From contig FN648069.1 in assembly GCA_000310025.1 (NCBI GenBank), positions 2,501 through 30,164 on the forward strand: a DNA stretch of 27,664 nt, written 5' to 3'. The DNA is from Ectocarpus siliculosus. Taxonomy: Eukaryota; Sar; Phaeophyceae; Ectocarpales; Ectocarpaceae. Under the pieces are notes generated by a model. It saw only the letters and a list, made by a program, of their open reading frames with translations. It made no database searches and was not told the DNA's origin. Position numbers and translations under genes: made by a program. Positions 19,326-27,664 of this stretch are shown one piece after another; the first letter of the stretch is position 1; each line of letters begins with the position of its first letter.

Positions 19326-19925
19326 GTGCGAGCCATGGCGGCGTTCTTTGATTTCCCCATCCACTTTCCAGACCTGGTCTTTCCGCCCAAGGCACTCAAT
19401 TCCACGGCGATTCGGCCGGAGGCGATGAAGACAATGAATGCTCGCTCAACATGTCGGCCGGCATGGACGAATCAATCTGCATGCTCTTCCTGTAGGAGAA
19501 GCTCTACGGCAATCTTTCCGCCCTTACGGCTGCCGCCATTTGGGATGCCAGTTTTTTTTTCCGATACGAGAGGTCATCCAAGGAAGAGCCGCAAGGGTTT
19601 CTATCTCAATCCCCGCAATCAGCGATCCTTGCGCACCTACACGATCATGCTCGAGTCTACAGAAGGGCCAGCTACACCAGCAACGCTACTCTCGGCTAAC
19701 ACCGCGCACCCTACATTGGGGAGGTTCCGACCTCTGGGTCGGTGGAGTGGTGGCGTCGGACCTCCCGTCGATACCGACGGCGGTAGTGGGGGGAGGCCAT
19801 GGTTTAAGAGACGCCCAGGAAGGCGTCGAGGAGATACTTTTTACGTAGCCCCGCACCAGCATGACCCTGAAGTGCCCACTGGTTTGGCGTCTGAGCTAGA
19901 GCTAGATACCCCGAACACGCAGTAA
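19326..19925 (+). CDS. Hypothetical reading frame, 199 aa
   Basis: This open plus frame of 199 codons ends with TAA at 19923-19925. It has Pro/Arg/Ser-rich composition with a basic centre (RKSRKGFYLNPRNQRSLRTY) and a Gly/Pro part (GRWSGGVGPPVDTDGGSGG). A T homopolymer of 9 bases lies inside it near 19555. A second plus frame (19438-19848) is also open. No domain is recognised, and chance openness cannot be excluded. Confidence 0.22.
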   Translation: MRAMAAFFDFPIHFPDLVFPPKALNSTAIRPEAMKTMNARSTCRPAWTNQSACSSCRRSSTAIFPPLRLPPFGMPVFFSDTRGHPRKSRKGFYLNPRNQRSLRTYTIMLESTEGPATPATLLSANTAHPTLGRFRPLGRWSGGVGPPVDTDGGSGGRPWFKRRPGRRRGDTFYVAPHQHDPEVPTGLASELELDTPNTQ

Positions 19926-20265
19926 GCAGGCACGATGGGACCCCCCCTCAACCATCGGTAGAGCAAATCGGGCTCAGGCGAGATTAGTAGCCAGAAGTTG
20001 TCGGCAACGCGCAGGTGCTGATTTCGTTGAGAATGTTTCCCCGTACCCGATCTGTTACCAGTGTACGTGTGCTTGCTGTGCTTGTGTGTGAGTTCGACAC
20101 GGACCTTTGTCATTCGTTGCGGAACAGGTTTGGTGCAGTCTGAGTTGGAAGCAGAGGTTTGCGTTCGCATGCTCTATATGGGTGTCGGGCACTTTCTGAG
20201 AATGTGGTCCGGTTAGGCCGTAGCCTCTATATGGGTTGAAGCAAGGTTCGCAGACAAGGCATCGC

Positions 20266-20282
20266 CCACCTATTTAAGGTGG
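20266..20282 (+). promoter_or_regulatory. TATA-like element within a small inverted repeat
   Basis: TATTTAAG (20271-20278) lies inside CCACCT...AGGTGG (20266-20271, 20277-20282). It is 55-150 bp upstream of the frame at 20333-20704, a spacing that would suit a core promoter. Two ATATGGGT-containing copies (CTCTATATGGGT at 20171 and 20224) lie just before it. Promoter function is inference. Confidence 0.3.
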
Positions 20283-20332
20283 TGTCTATGGAGGTAGTCG
20301 TAGTACTGTAGAAGACGTTTGCTTCGGTCTAA

Positions 20333-20704
20333 GGTAAGAGAGTATGTCTGACTGTTGTTTGGACCCAACATTCCAATCTCCAAGTCACAGTGTTACGTGG
20401 TTTGCCTGTTTTCTCGCGAATGAGATGCGGATCGTTACGATTCTCAACAGACTTCGCCGAAGATGTTGTGGTGTTTGGTGGAACTCGCTGTACGGAGACT
20501 CCTACGCTGGGTTTGAAGCTGGAGGAATTCGACGGGCTCCGTTTCTGTCGTTGGTCGGGTGAATGTTTTGGCTTGCTAAACAGACTCACCGGACCTTGTG
20601 AACGCAGTGAGGGCGGTAACGAGGTACTCTCACGCGCCGACGCTTGTGCACTGAAACATGTGGTATTGCACCCCACCGAGTACATTCGTCTGCATTGGGT
20701 CTAA
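20333..20704 (+). CDS. Hypothetical open frame, about 123 codons
   Basis: The frame is open after a TAA at 20330-20332 and ends TAA at 20702-20704. The first in-frame ATG is at 20420; an in-frame GTG lies at 20390. The C-terminal half is well-balanced and protein-like (TPTLGLKLEEFDGLRFCRWS, ADACALKHVVLHPTEYIRLHW). A TATA-like site lies upstream. No family is recognised. It might be an exon. Confidence 0.28.
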   Translation, partial: GKRVCLTVVWTQHSNLQVTVLRGLPVFSRMRCGSLRFSTDFAEDVVVFGGTRCTETPTLGLKLEEFDGLRFCRWSGECFGLLNRLTGPCERSEGGNEVLSRADACALKHVVLHPTEYIRLHWV

Positions 20705-20902
20705 TATTCTCCCTACGATACATACATGTCACCACAGGGATGACCGTCTGTCACCAGCTAGGGATCAATCACGCAGATGACAGGGTACTGGGTGACTTTA
20801 CTCTGGGAAGGCGTACAACCTGGCGAGGGCCCATGATGTCAATGAAGATCAGAAATCGTTTGGTGTCATACTGTAGGAACCCCAGGGTTCGGCAGTGCTT
20901 GT

Positions 20903-21166
20903 ATGAGTCCCGACGACAGCAGAAAACGGCAAGATGTGGCTCTCGATAAATGGATTCCGCAAGAGAAATTGTGTTGGGATATTACGTCCGTACTAGCATC
21001 AGTGAGTCAAGGGCCACTTGAGGGTATGTTAGAAAGGTTGAGGAGGCTGTTTTTGGGACAGGCTGTGGGTGATGAGAAGACGGCGGCTTTTGGCATGCAG
21101 GCGGAAACACGTCTAGAGGATAGTATTTGTTGGGAAGATACATCGCATCGTACAAAAGGAGACTAG
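20903..21166 (+). CDS. Hypothetical small protein, 87 aa
   Basis: The ATG at 20903 is followed by 87 codons to TAG at 21164-21166. It is charged and helical (LDKWIPQEKLCWDITSVLAS, GMLERLRRLFLGQAVGDEK). Its minus-strand shadow (20982-21194) is less convincing. Unrecognised; it could be part of a larger spliced gene. Confidence 0.28.
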   Translation: MSPDDSRKRQDVALDKWIPQEKLCWDITSVLASVSQGPLEGMLERLRRLFLGQAVGDEKTAAFGMQAETRLEDSICWEDTSHRTKGD

Positions 21167-21671
21167 GTGACAGCGATAAGATAACTGTAGACACGCCTGA
21201 AATCAGGCGGGGCCTAGGACCAGAATCCTCCCCCCGTGGCCTCGGGGGGCTGGTCGATACACTACTTGGTGATGGTAAACATGTGTTTTTTCACACGAGT
21301 TTCTCTCTCTCTCAAGCTATCTCTCTCTTTCCTGCCAACATGCCAACCAGACAGATAGAAGTTCCAATCTACCATATTTTAGACATACAGATATCCAACG
21401 GGCGGCGGCTTCCCACCGCGAACTACTGCTTCCCAGGTGCGCTGCGTCCACAATGCCCCCAAAGTTGATTACTACCGGAGTAGACAATAATCAGCTTGAT
21501 CTCAGATAGTAGGCACCTGGTAATACTCAAGTAACCGACGGCGGTGTTTGTGAATGATAAACACCCATACACGGCGATATAATGTCAGACGAATGCCACG
21601 CCATTTCGTTAGTCAACGCATGTGTTCAACCTCCCATAAACGCGCAGAATGCCCGCATGCAACAGTGATAG
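21167..21671. other. No gene seen
   Basis: This stretch contains a GC hairpin CCCCCC...GGGGGG (21229-21248) and a CTCTCTCT run near 21305-21330, with no convincing frame. Confidence 0.45.
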
Positions 21672-22310
21672 GCACGCGACGCTACAAACGACAATGACAC
21701 GCATGTGATGCACGACCAAGCTAACTTGGCTAAGGTCGCACGCTCGCTACAGAAGAAACTTACGCAGTGGATGGACGACCCACACACCGAAAACAACGTG
21801 AAATGGGCACTTTCGCCCTACGCAGGGAAAACGACGAAAGAAACAACAAACCCCGAAGCAACGCCGAAAACCATTACGAGACGCTTCCAGGGAGCGTTGA
21901 AATAACTCAGAAGACAAACATACACGTTACGACGACTCACACGATCGTCGAACAAGCCAATGGCACGAATTTCAAAACGTACGCAACCCGCGAAGAACTA
22001 CCACAATACAACGTCAGACGGCGGCCCCCACGCAGTTCAACCACATCGTAATTATGGGAAAGACAAGGCACTCCCAACACTAGGCAATGCGGCCGACCGG
22101 GACCAACCAATACATGTAAGAGTCAAACTCGCCACGACCAAGGCAACGCTGGGCATGCTGAAGAACGCACACGAAGTGGTTAGCGAAGAAAAGCTATCAA
22201 CCCTCGACAAGATAGCCTTCACTCAACCCAAACAAATGCAGCACAAATACAAAGGAAGTCAGCGAAGAAATGCCATCAACACGCAAACAAGCGGCTCTCG
22301 CTCAACGCAG
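21672..22310 (+). pseudogene. Decayed plus-strand coding-like region, Lys/Thr-rich
   Basis: One plus frame is open from 21672 to TAA at 21903-21905 and again onward (HDQANLAKVARSLQKKLTQW; later HVRVKLATTKATLGMLKNAH and EEKLSTLDKIAFTQPKQ). Between about 21890 and 22010 another frame looks more natural (ETLPGSVEITQKTNIHVTTT, FKTYATREELPQYNVRR), implying two frameshifts. The DNA strand is markedly A/C-rich. No minus frame competes. It abuts the tail of the minus-strand Ty3 remnant. The family is unrecognised. Confidence 0.3.
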
Positions 22311-22345
22311 ACTGAAAAATCACAATGCAATACCGTATTGTTGCT

Positions 22346-23520
22346 TCAACTGGGCCCGAACCTTTTTTGGCAGACCCACCCCCGCAGCTCGGATTTGACA
22401 AGCTGCGCCGGGGCATCCCAGATCTTGGACAGCTCTTCCTTGTCGAAACCGACCTATTCCACCTCTACATCAAAGCGAAGGCCGTCCTCCGCCACCGACA
22501 TGTCCACGATCGCCTCCATCTCGAACTCCCCCTGCGTGTAAGCATGCTGAAAAACCTCCTTCAACTCGGCCGTGATTTCGAGAGCGGCATCGGCGTAGAA
22601 CCGCAAGCGCGCGACGCGGACATCCCGAATTTCACCTGACACGATGTTCTGGACTCCATACATATGCGGTCTCTCGGCAGCGACAATCCTCCACAGCCGC
22701 GTCCAAGTCATGAGAAGCTTCGGTGTCGATCCACGCCGACGAACGCGCGCCACCAACACGTAACCCCCACCACGAAGTCAGGCAAAGTCCCAACACGCGC
22801 AGACGCCTGGTGCTTACTCCGACTCGCCTGCACTTCGTCGAGAACTTCTTTGTGCAATTGACGTCGGGCCTCGACGACACGCTGCACCTTCCGCCGCAAA
22901 GCTGTCTCGTCCAGGACGTCCACCTTCCATTCGGCGCCCAAACCTCCGGCACCCCCAAGACCTTGCACCATGTCAGGAGATGCTGCGCAGTCAGGCGGGC
23001 TGTGCAGGCCCCCGTGGGCTCCAGCCAAACCCAGTTTGACATGTCGTCCATCATGACCAATATGTACTTGAACCCTTCCTCCTCGTCCAAGCCATCTTCC
23101 CCTAGCGGGCCGCTCGCTCCCACGTAGAGATAGTCAAAATGAACAACTTCGCCAGGACCCGTGCCGTGGACGGTATCCCCAAGCGGGCGAGGCACCTTCT
23201 CCCCCACCTTGGAATCCATACAATGCAGGCATTGCTTGACGAAATCGGTGACATGCTCTTCCATCCGAAACCAGCAACAGTACTCCGACAACAGCTGCAA
23301 GGTGGCGACGGCGCCACGATGCTCAGCTTCTTTCGTGTGTGCACAGACCATCAGTCGCACCTGCAAAGCACCCGCTTGGTCTGGGATCCAAAGCACGTCA
23401 CGTCCATTCATGTCCACGCGAAACAACCCCTCACTATCCAGAGTGGCCGTCCCCACCGCCGTCGAAAATGACGCGGCAGGTCCGGCAAGCGCGCGTAATG
23501 TCGCTATACCTTCGTATCAA
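22346..23520 (-). pseudogene. Ty3/gypsy integrase remnant with chromodomain-like tail
   Basis: This is part of a pol gene of a Ty3/gypsy-type element on the minus strand. The first frame (23456-22940) carries the HHCC zinc module (H40, H46, C76, C79 from the GTG at 23456) and the first catalytic aspartate in VVHFDYLYVG (D108), continuing to SNWVWLEPT and LGVPEVW. There a deletion removes the second aspartate and the glutamate. Sequence resumes in a second frame (WKVDVLDETALRRKVQRVVE...). It shifts again at the C5 run 22764-22768 to a third frame (VLVARVRRRGSTPKLLM, then AEDGLRFDVEVE). A TAG at 22454-22456 stands where a tryptophan would be usual in a chromodomain-like tail continuing VGFDKEELSKIWD to a stop at 22346-22348. 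Non-functional. Confidence 0.82.
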
Positions 23521-23778
23521 GACACGCAGTAGTACAGGCGTGCTTTCCGTGTTTGATCTACTGCTGGAGGAGCAGAGTGCGGTTATCTGTTTTAGATAGT
23601 GTTTTAGTCCTGTCGTTTTCCAGAAAGAAGTTTAATTCTGATGGACTATATTTCTTTCTTCTTGACATGTTCAGCAGCTTTCATTCTGAGTATCACAGAT
23701 TGCTGAATAGTGTTACGTACGTAAGTACGCCACTAGAATTTCTTGTTCATATGGCGACTAGATGTCGCGTCGCATATG
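23521..23778. other. AT-richer stretch, no gene seen
   Basis: Only a short frame (23553-23798) without features. The sequence is noticeably richer in T than its neighbours. Confidence 0.4.
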
Positions 23779-23968
23779 ATTGGTCAACCTTATGTTGAGT
23801 AAGTTTTGTATACGCACGAAACGACGTCAGTCCGATTTATGCCCAAGGGGTCTTGTCATCTTATTGGTTGACACTTTGGTATATAAGTTCAACTAGATCT
23901 TTGTCGAAGGGGTCTAGACGTATGATTGGTTGATACTTTGGGACACAAGTTTAACTGTGCTTCCATCC
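23779..23968 (+). promoter_or_regulatory. Promoter-like region: CCAAT-type boxes, TATA, 62-bp imperfect duplication
   Basis: ATTGGT occurs at 23779, 23863 and 23925. TATATAAG lies at 23880-23887, 17 bases after the second box. Two imperfect copies of a 62-bp unit beginning AAGGGGTCT start at 23845 and 23907; the second has lost the TATA (GGGACACAAG instead). Downstream is only a 25-codon ORF at 23971 or an anonymous frame 23930-24244. It could be a host promoter or an LTR-type promoter. Confidence 0.35.
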
Positions 23969-24244
23969 GAATGTCTTTGCTTGGATGGTGTACTATTGCC
24001 CCCGTGCAGCCCCCATCCTGCAACTCTGTTTTCTCACCCACCAAATAACTACATTTTCCAAAGATATTTTCTTCCCTGGGAACTCTTCGTACTCGTACAA
24101 GAGTGCGACCGGCACAATCTCTCACGGAGGTTGATTGCCACGAGCAGTGTACGCCGTGCCGCAACGAACAACGTGCGGATACGCTGTGCTCCGGGTTCCG
24201 CTTGTTGTGACCGACTGCAAGATTGCACCACGTGCTTCGCTTAA

Positions 24245-25260
24245 GGGTCTGAAGACAAAGACTTTCGATGTTGTGACGATATTCGACGCGGGTTCAGAGT
24301 AGAGCTAGCCCGACCACTGTCGCTTGCTGCTGCTAGCAACCATTGTACCGCCACCTGCCTAATGTCGGAATACCAGGAATCTGGGCAGGTGGTCGGCATA
24401 TTTCTAAAAGATGTACCCGCCGAGATGGTATCATAGTCCAAGGGTCCAAATAAGATGCTTAGCAGAAATACGAAAAGCAGAATCAAGAATGCTCAGAGAC
24501 AGCGGCGCAGCGGGGGCGGGCTGAAAGCAAGAGCCAGTACGTACAGTGCTCCGCGCGGGGTCCGGTAAAAAGCGTTTGGGTTAGTTATCGCGGGCGACAA
24601 ACGGGAGGTGGTTACCGGAGTGGACTCTGAAGTATGAAAAATTCGAAAAGTAGGGGGGTGGACAAGGCCAAAGGTCAATAGCGCTCTTGAAAGCTCAAAA
24701 CGAGGGCGTCAACAGTGGAAGACGCAAGCTGCGGGGGAGAAACAATAAGCATCGCTCGCAGGAGCTCAAAGGGGTAGCGTAAGAAAAACACGATATGGGC
24801 TACGGGGGGGGGAGTAGGCAGCACGGTCGAGTGCAAAGCACAAGAACGGAGGCCAAAACTTGTCACGCCAGCAGACGGCGGTAAGAGCAAGGTCCTAGGG
24901 CTGCAACAGTGTCCAAAACGAAGCAAAGCTATACACGTCAGATGCACAGAAAGTAACATACACAAAACACAAAATAAAACAATACAAGGTACAAATCAAT
25001 GCCAGGGTCGTAAGCAGCCAGGAGCAGATTGCACCGTGGGGGAAAGAGCTGCTGACACGGCGAGGGAATGCACGCAAAAATAAACAAGAACAGGCGATAT
25101 CCGGTGCCCAAATAAGGTGTTTTCATCTGGCAGCGGCTGAAGAAGGCGCGGTTGTTGCTGAAGTGGGCGCTGTTGTGGCCGAAGTTGGGGCTCATCTGGA
25201 TTTGTCGACGTTACTCCGAATGCCACGCATGAAGGAGCTGTTGCGATGTACTTGTAGACA
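24245..25260. other. No gene seen
   Basis: Short frames on both strands have no domain. The stretch lies downstream of the minus-strand Ty3 pol end (25261), so it may hold that element's 3' untranslated region and LTR, but no repeated partner is present in the window to show it. A G8 run lies at 24805. Confidence 0.4.
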
Positions 25261-26935
25261 TCAGGAACCGCAGACGGCGTGATGTTCGGAGCTGTAGCGG
25301 CTGGCGAGGGAGATCTTGATCTGCCCGGGGTTGTCGAGGAAGCGGACAATGTAGAGGTCGGCAGTCAGGGTGTGCCGCGATATTTTACCCAACCACCAGA
25401 ACGCGTATTTTGCTTCGTATCAGAGGTAGGCTCCGACGGGTATGACGGTGGCGCTGAAGCGGCGGGTGTAGGTATCCCGCGTGACGTAGGCGTATCCGGG
25501 TAAAGACGCACGTTCTCCTTTGGCGCGGAAAAGTTCGCGAGCAGCCGCTCCTATGCACTGGTTGCGGTAAAGACGGTTCTTTTGGCTGTACTGATCCGGT
25601 GTGTCACACCAGTAGCGAAGGATGTGCTGACGTGAGTGTTGTAGGTCTGTTTCAAGTTCCCAGGAGGGTCGAAGCAGGCCTTTCCAGTGTGTTTGGTAGA
25701 GAGCGGCGAGTACGCTGCCGCGTCCGCGAACACTTTGGTGGCCAGTGATTTTGTCTACGTCAAGGCGTTGAAGAGGCGTGGAGACGTCATCCTCGGTAAC
25801 ATGGTACGGAGGGGATTTGTTGGTGTAATTGTTGAGGACGTGTCTGGTGAGGCCAACAGGCAGGAAGCGGGGTATGACAGCGTCGTGGCCGTGGTGGCAC
25901 GGCTTGCAGCGTACGAAGACGCGCGGTTTGGTGTTGGCGCCGGGCATATCGTTGGGTAGATTAGATCCAAGTAGAGCAGTTTGTCGGCGAGTGGTCGCCC
26001 GTCCGGTGCCTTGTCGCTGGGGCTTACCACAAGATTTGAAGGATCCAGTCCAGAGCTTGGTTTTGAGGACCTGTGAGTCCGAGGCGGAGGTAGAGGCGGT
26101 GGTGGAAGCGCCATGGGGAATTGTCGATGCCAAATTGTAGACCCAGACCCAATGTCCTGACTTGTAGAGGGGTCAGCGGTGAAGTGTATCCGATAGTGAT
26201 GAGTTCCTGTGCTCTGTTTTGTCGGCGTTGAGCGCGTATTGCTGTCGAACGAGGTCGTACGAGCGACGTTGCCTGTCCATAGCGAGGTTGTGGTATTCAA
26301 GTCGATCCTTAGCCGGGCTTTGGTGTCCGCGAACGTAGATATTGTCGAAAACTGTCACGAGGAAGCGAGCAAGACGGCCGATGTGCACTTGATTGGGTGC
26401 TAACCCTGTGGCGGCGCTGAAGGTGTTGTTGAAGGCAAAATCCACATGCGGGAAGTGTAGATCCCAGTTATCTCGCCTCTCATTGGCGGACACAGCTAGT
26501 ATTTGAGGCATTGTGTGGTTGATGCGTTCCACGCCGCCGTTGCCGCAAGGGTGATGGGCGCTGGTGGTGATTTTGCGAACGCGAAGCAGTGTGGAGATGG
26601 CGTCAGAAATGTGCGAGGTGAAGTGACGACCATTATCGAAAAGAAGGCTGACCGGACATCCCCAGAGTGGAATGTATTGAGTGACGAGTATATTGGCGGT
26701 CCCTTCGGCCGTATAGTTCGAAGGTGAGACTGCGTACGTGTCAGCGGGCCTGCTAAAGCGGTCGGTGAAGAGAAAGATGTAGACGTTACCGCATGGAGTA
26801 GTAGGGGGTGGTCCAAAGTAGTCCACGCTGACGGTCACACCTGGCCCTGATGGTAGGGAAATGGTTAGGATGGGCCCTCGTATATTTTGTCGCGCGGATT
26901 TGTGGCCTTGGCATTAGAATAGTAGCATTGTCAAC
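25261..26935 (-). pseudogene. Ty3/gypsy integrase with chromodomain, two TGA breaks
   Basis: This minus-strand frame is in one phase from about 26935 to the TGA at 25261-25263 and is broken only by TGA at 26173-26175 and 25420-25422. It begins within the zinc module (CQGHKSARQNIRGP). The catalytic core is complete: D in VSVDYFGP, D in SLLFDNGRHF and E in NGGVERINH, with 35 residues between the last two (DD35E). After the first TGA come LYKSGHWVWVYN, a linker, then a chromodomain-like segment (LDVDKITGH, SVLAALYQTHWKGLLRPSWE, QHILRYW). After the second TGA follows FWWLGKISRH...LYIVRFLDNPGQIKISL, a further C-terminal module. Such tails direct integration to modified chromatin in chromoviruses. 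RT and RNase H are absent. Confidence 0.85.
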
Positions 26936-26942
26936 TCCAGAA

Positions 26943-27643
26943 GCGGGCGCGAGCCCTCATGCCAATCAACCTTCAGACTCACCTCCGGAACCAGCTGATA
27001 TCAACCCCCTCTGACCCTCTGACGCGCCTTCCTTCTACGACGATGACATTCTGCATATTGCGGCCGCTATTATCCACGTCAACGTTGAACATGGGCCAGG
27101 CCTCGTTGACGGTATTGTAACCGTTGGCGATGCTTCACAATCCACGAAAGTGCGCATACACCTAGGTTCCGCGACTTCAGGTTACCGCTGCGGCGCTCTC
27201 CTGGACTCCGGCTCTCCAGCCACGCTCATCAACAGCAATGCTCTCGGCAATATGTGAGCCACAGGATGCGCGACACAAGACTGCATCACCACCAACACCA
27301 CTCGCTTTTAGGAAGGGTTCGGTCGCTCTCAACCACTCGTCACAAAGCAGATGGTACGTCTCAGTCTTCAATTATATCACGAGGGCCGACCCACAGCTTC
27401 ACTCGCCGTCTGGGCTCATGTAGCTCCAGCCAGCACCATGCAACGGCCACTTCTCGTAGGACGCGACGGCTTCATGCGCTACACTAACGGCACCTACACA
27501 GTGCTATCTACGCGTTCTCCGACACAACAAGTACTGGGAGAACATACTTTCTCTCACCACCAAGCCTGCGGCGCCTCAGCTTACACCCCAGATCCCTCTG
27601 CAGCCAAGGGGGCTCACGGATGGCATACAGGGATGCACTGCTA
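26943..27643 (+). pseudogene. Retropepsin (aspartic protease) of a Ty3-type element
   Basis: The plus-strand frame reads HVNVEHGPGLVDGIVTVGD, then the active-site box ALLDSGSPATLINS (catalytic Asp codon 27204-27206). About 60 codons later come QLYHEGRPTASLAVWAHV and the conserved LLVGRDGFMRY. This is the order of a retropepsin. All of it is in one phase, interrupted by TGA at 27012-27014, TGA at 27255-27257 and TAG at 27309-27311. It continues (THTFSHH-type sequence after 27540) to the terminal C run. No RT follows before the window ends. It runs head-to-head with the minus-strand integrase, with only about ten bases between them. Confidence 0.75.
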
Positions 27644-27664
27644 CCCCCCCCCCCCCCCCCCCCC
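27644..27664. repeat. Poly-C run at the window end
   Basis: About 21 consecutive C end the window, like the C runs at 15807, 17189 and 18429. It is likely a contig break or sequencing barrier. Confidence 0.9.

Noticed and set aside
19069-19395. Minus-strand SIIDTGALTT as an aspartic protease
   Set aside because: Only the DTGA core fits. The following residue is atypical and no second conserved GRD-type motif is found.

Overview
The window is repeat-rich eukaryotic nuclear DNA, about 27.7 kb, with one 100-base assembly gap. It contains no convincing intact host gene. Most of what can be recognised comes from mobile elements: a tyrosine-recombinase (DIRS-order) retrotransposon, a TTAA-flanked miniature DNA transposon nested inside it, and pieces of at least two Ty3/gypsy-type elements. 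The organism cannot be fixed from the sequence. Moderate GC, many poly-C tracts, DIRS-type elements with a split-repeat layout and chromodomain Ty3 elements would suit a stramenopile (brown alga or oomycete) or another protist or alga. This is inference, not an identification.

Left part (1-10872). Positions 1-1580 are flank with short tandem duplications. At 1581 a 9.3 kb element begins. Its termini form split direct repeats in the order A1 (1581-1883), coding region, B1 (10029-10204), A2 (10233-10534), B2 (10700-10872). The four-base word AAAG is at the start of A1, at the B1/A2 junction and at the end of B2, as expected for a circle integrated by a tyrosine recombinase. Inside are a 285-bp satellite array (about 2700-4080), a gag-like gene with a CCCH zinc finger (4585-6677), a reverse transcriptase/RNase H gene (6959-8983) and a tyrosine recombinase gene (8878-9966). 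The coding order is Gag, RT-RNase H, recombinase. All three genes are broken by premature stops or frameshifts. A 630-bp piggyBac-like MITE with TTAA duplications sits in gag and carries a 58-bp perfect palindrome. Reading across the outer AAAG pair reconnects one open frame from the left flank (1404) to the right flank (11120).

Middle (10873-19930). This part holds degenerate GC-rich repeats, several long reading frames without recognisable domains, a glycine-rich low-complexity stretch and a three-copy repeat family (15.8-19.0 kb). The copies of that family are bounded by poly-C tracts. Two of them share an almost unchanged block of about 490 bp that carries a chain of small overlapping ORFs. 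The gap at 16961-17060 interrupts the first copy.

Right part (19931-27664). A few short anonymous reading frames and two promoter-like TATA sites come first. Then follow a minus-strand Ty3/gypsy integrase remnant whose catalytic core is deleted (22346-23520) and a second minus-strand Ty3 integrase with an intact DD35E core and a chromodomain (25261-26935). Directly head-to-head with the latter is a plus-strand retropepsin reading frame (26943-27643). The window ends in a poly-C run.
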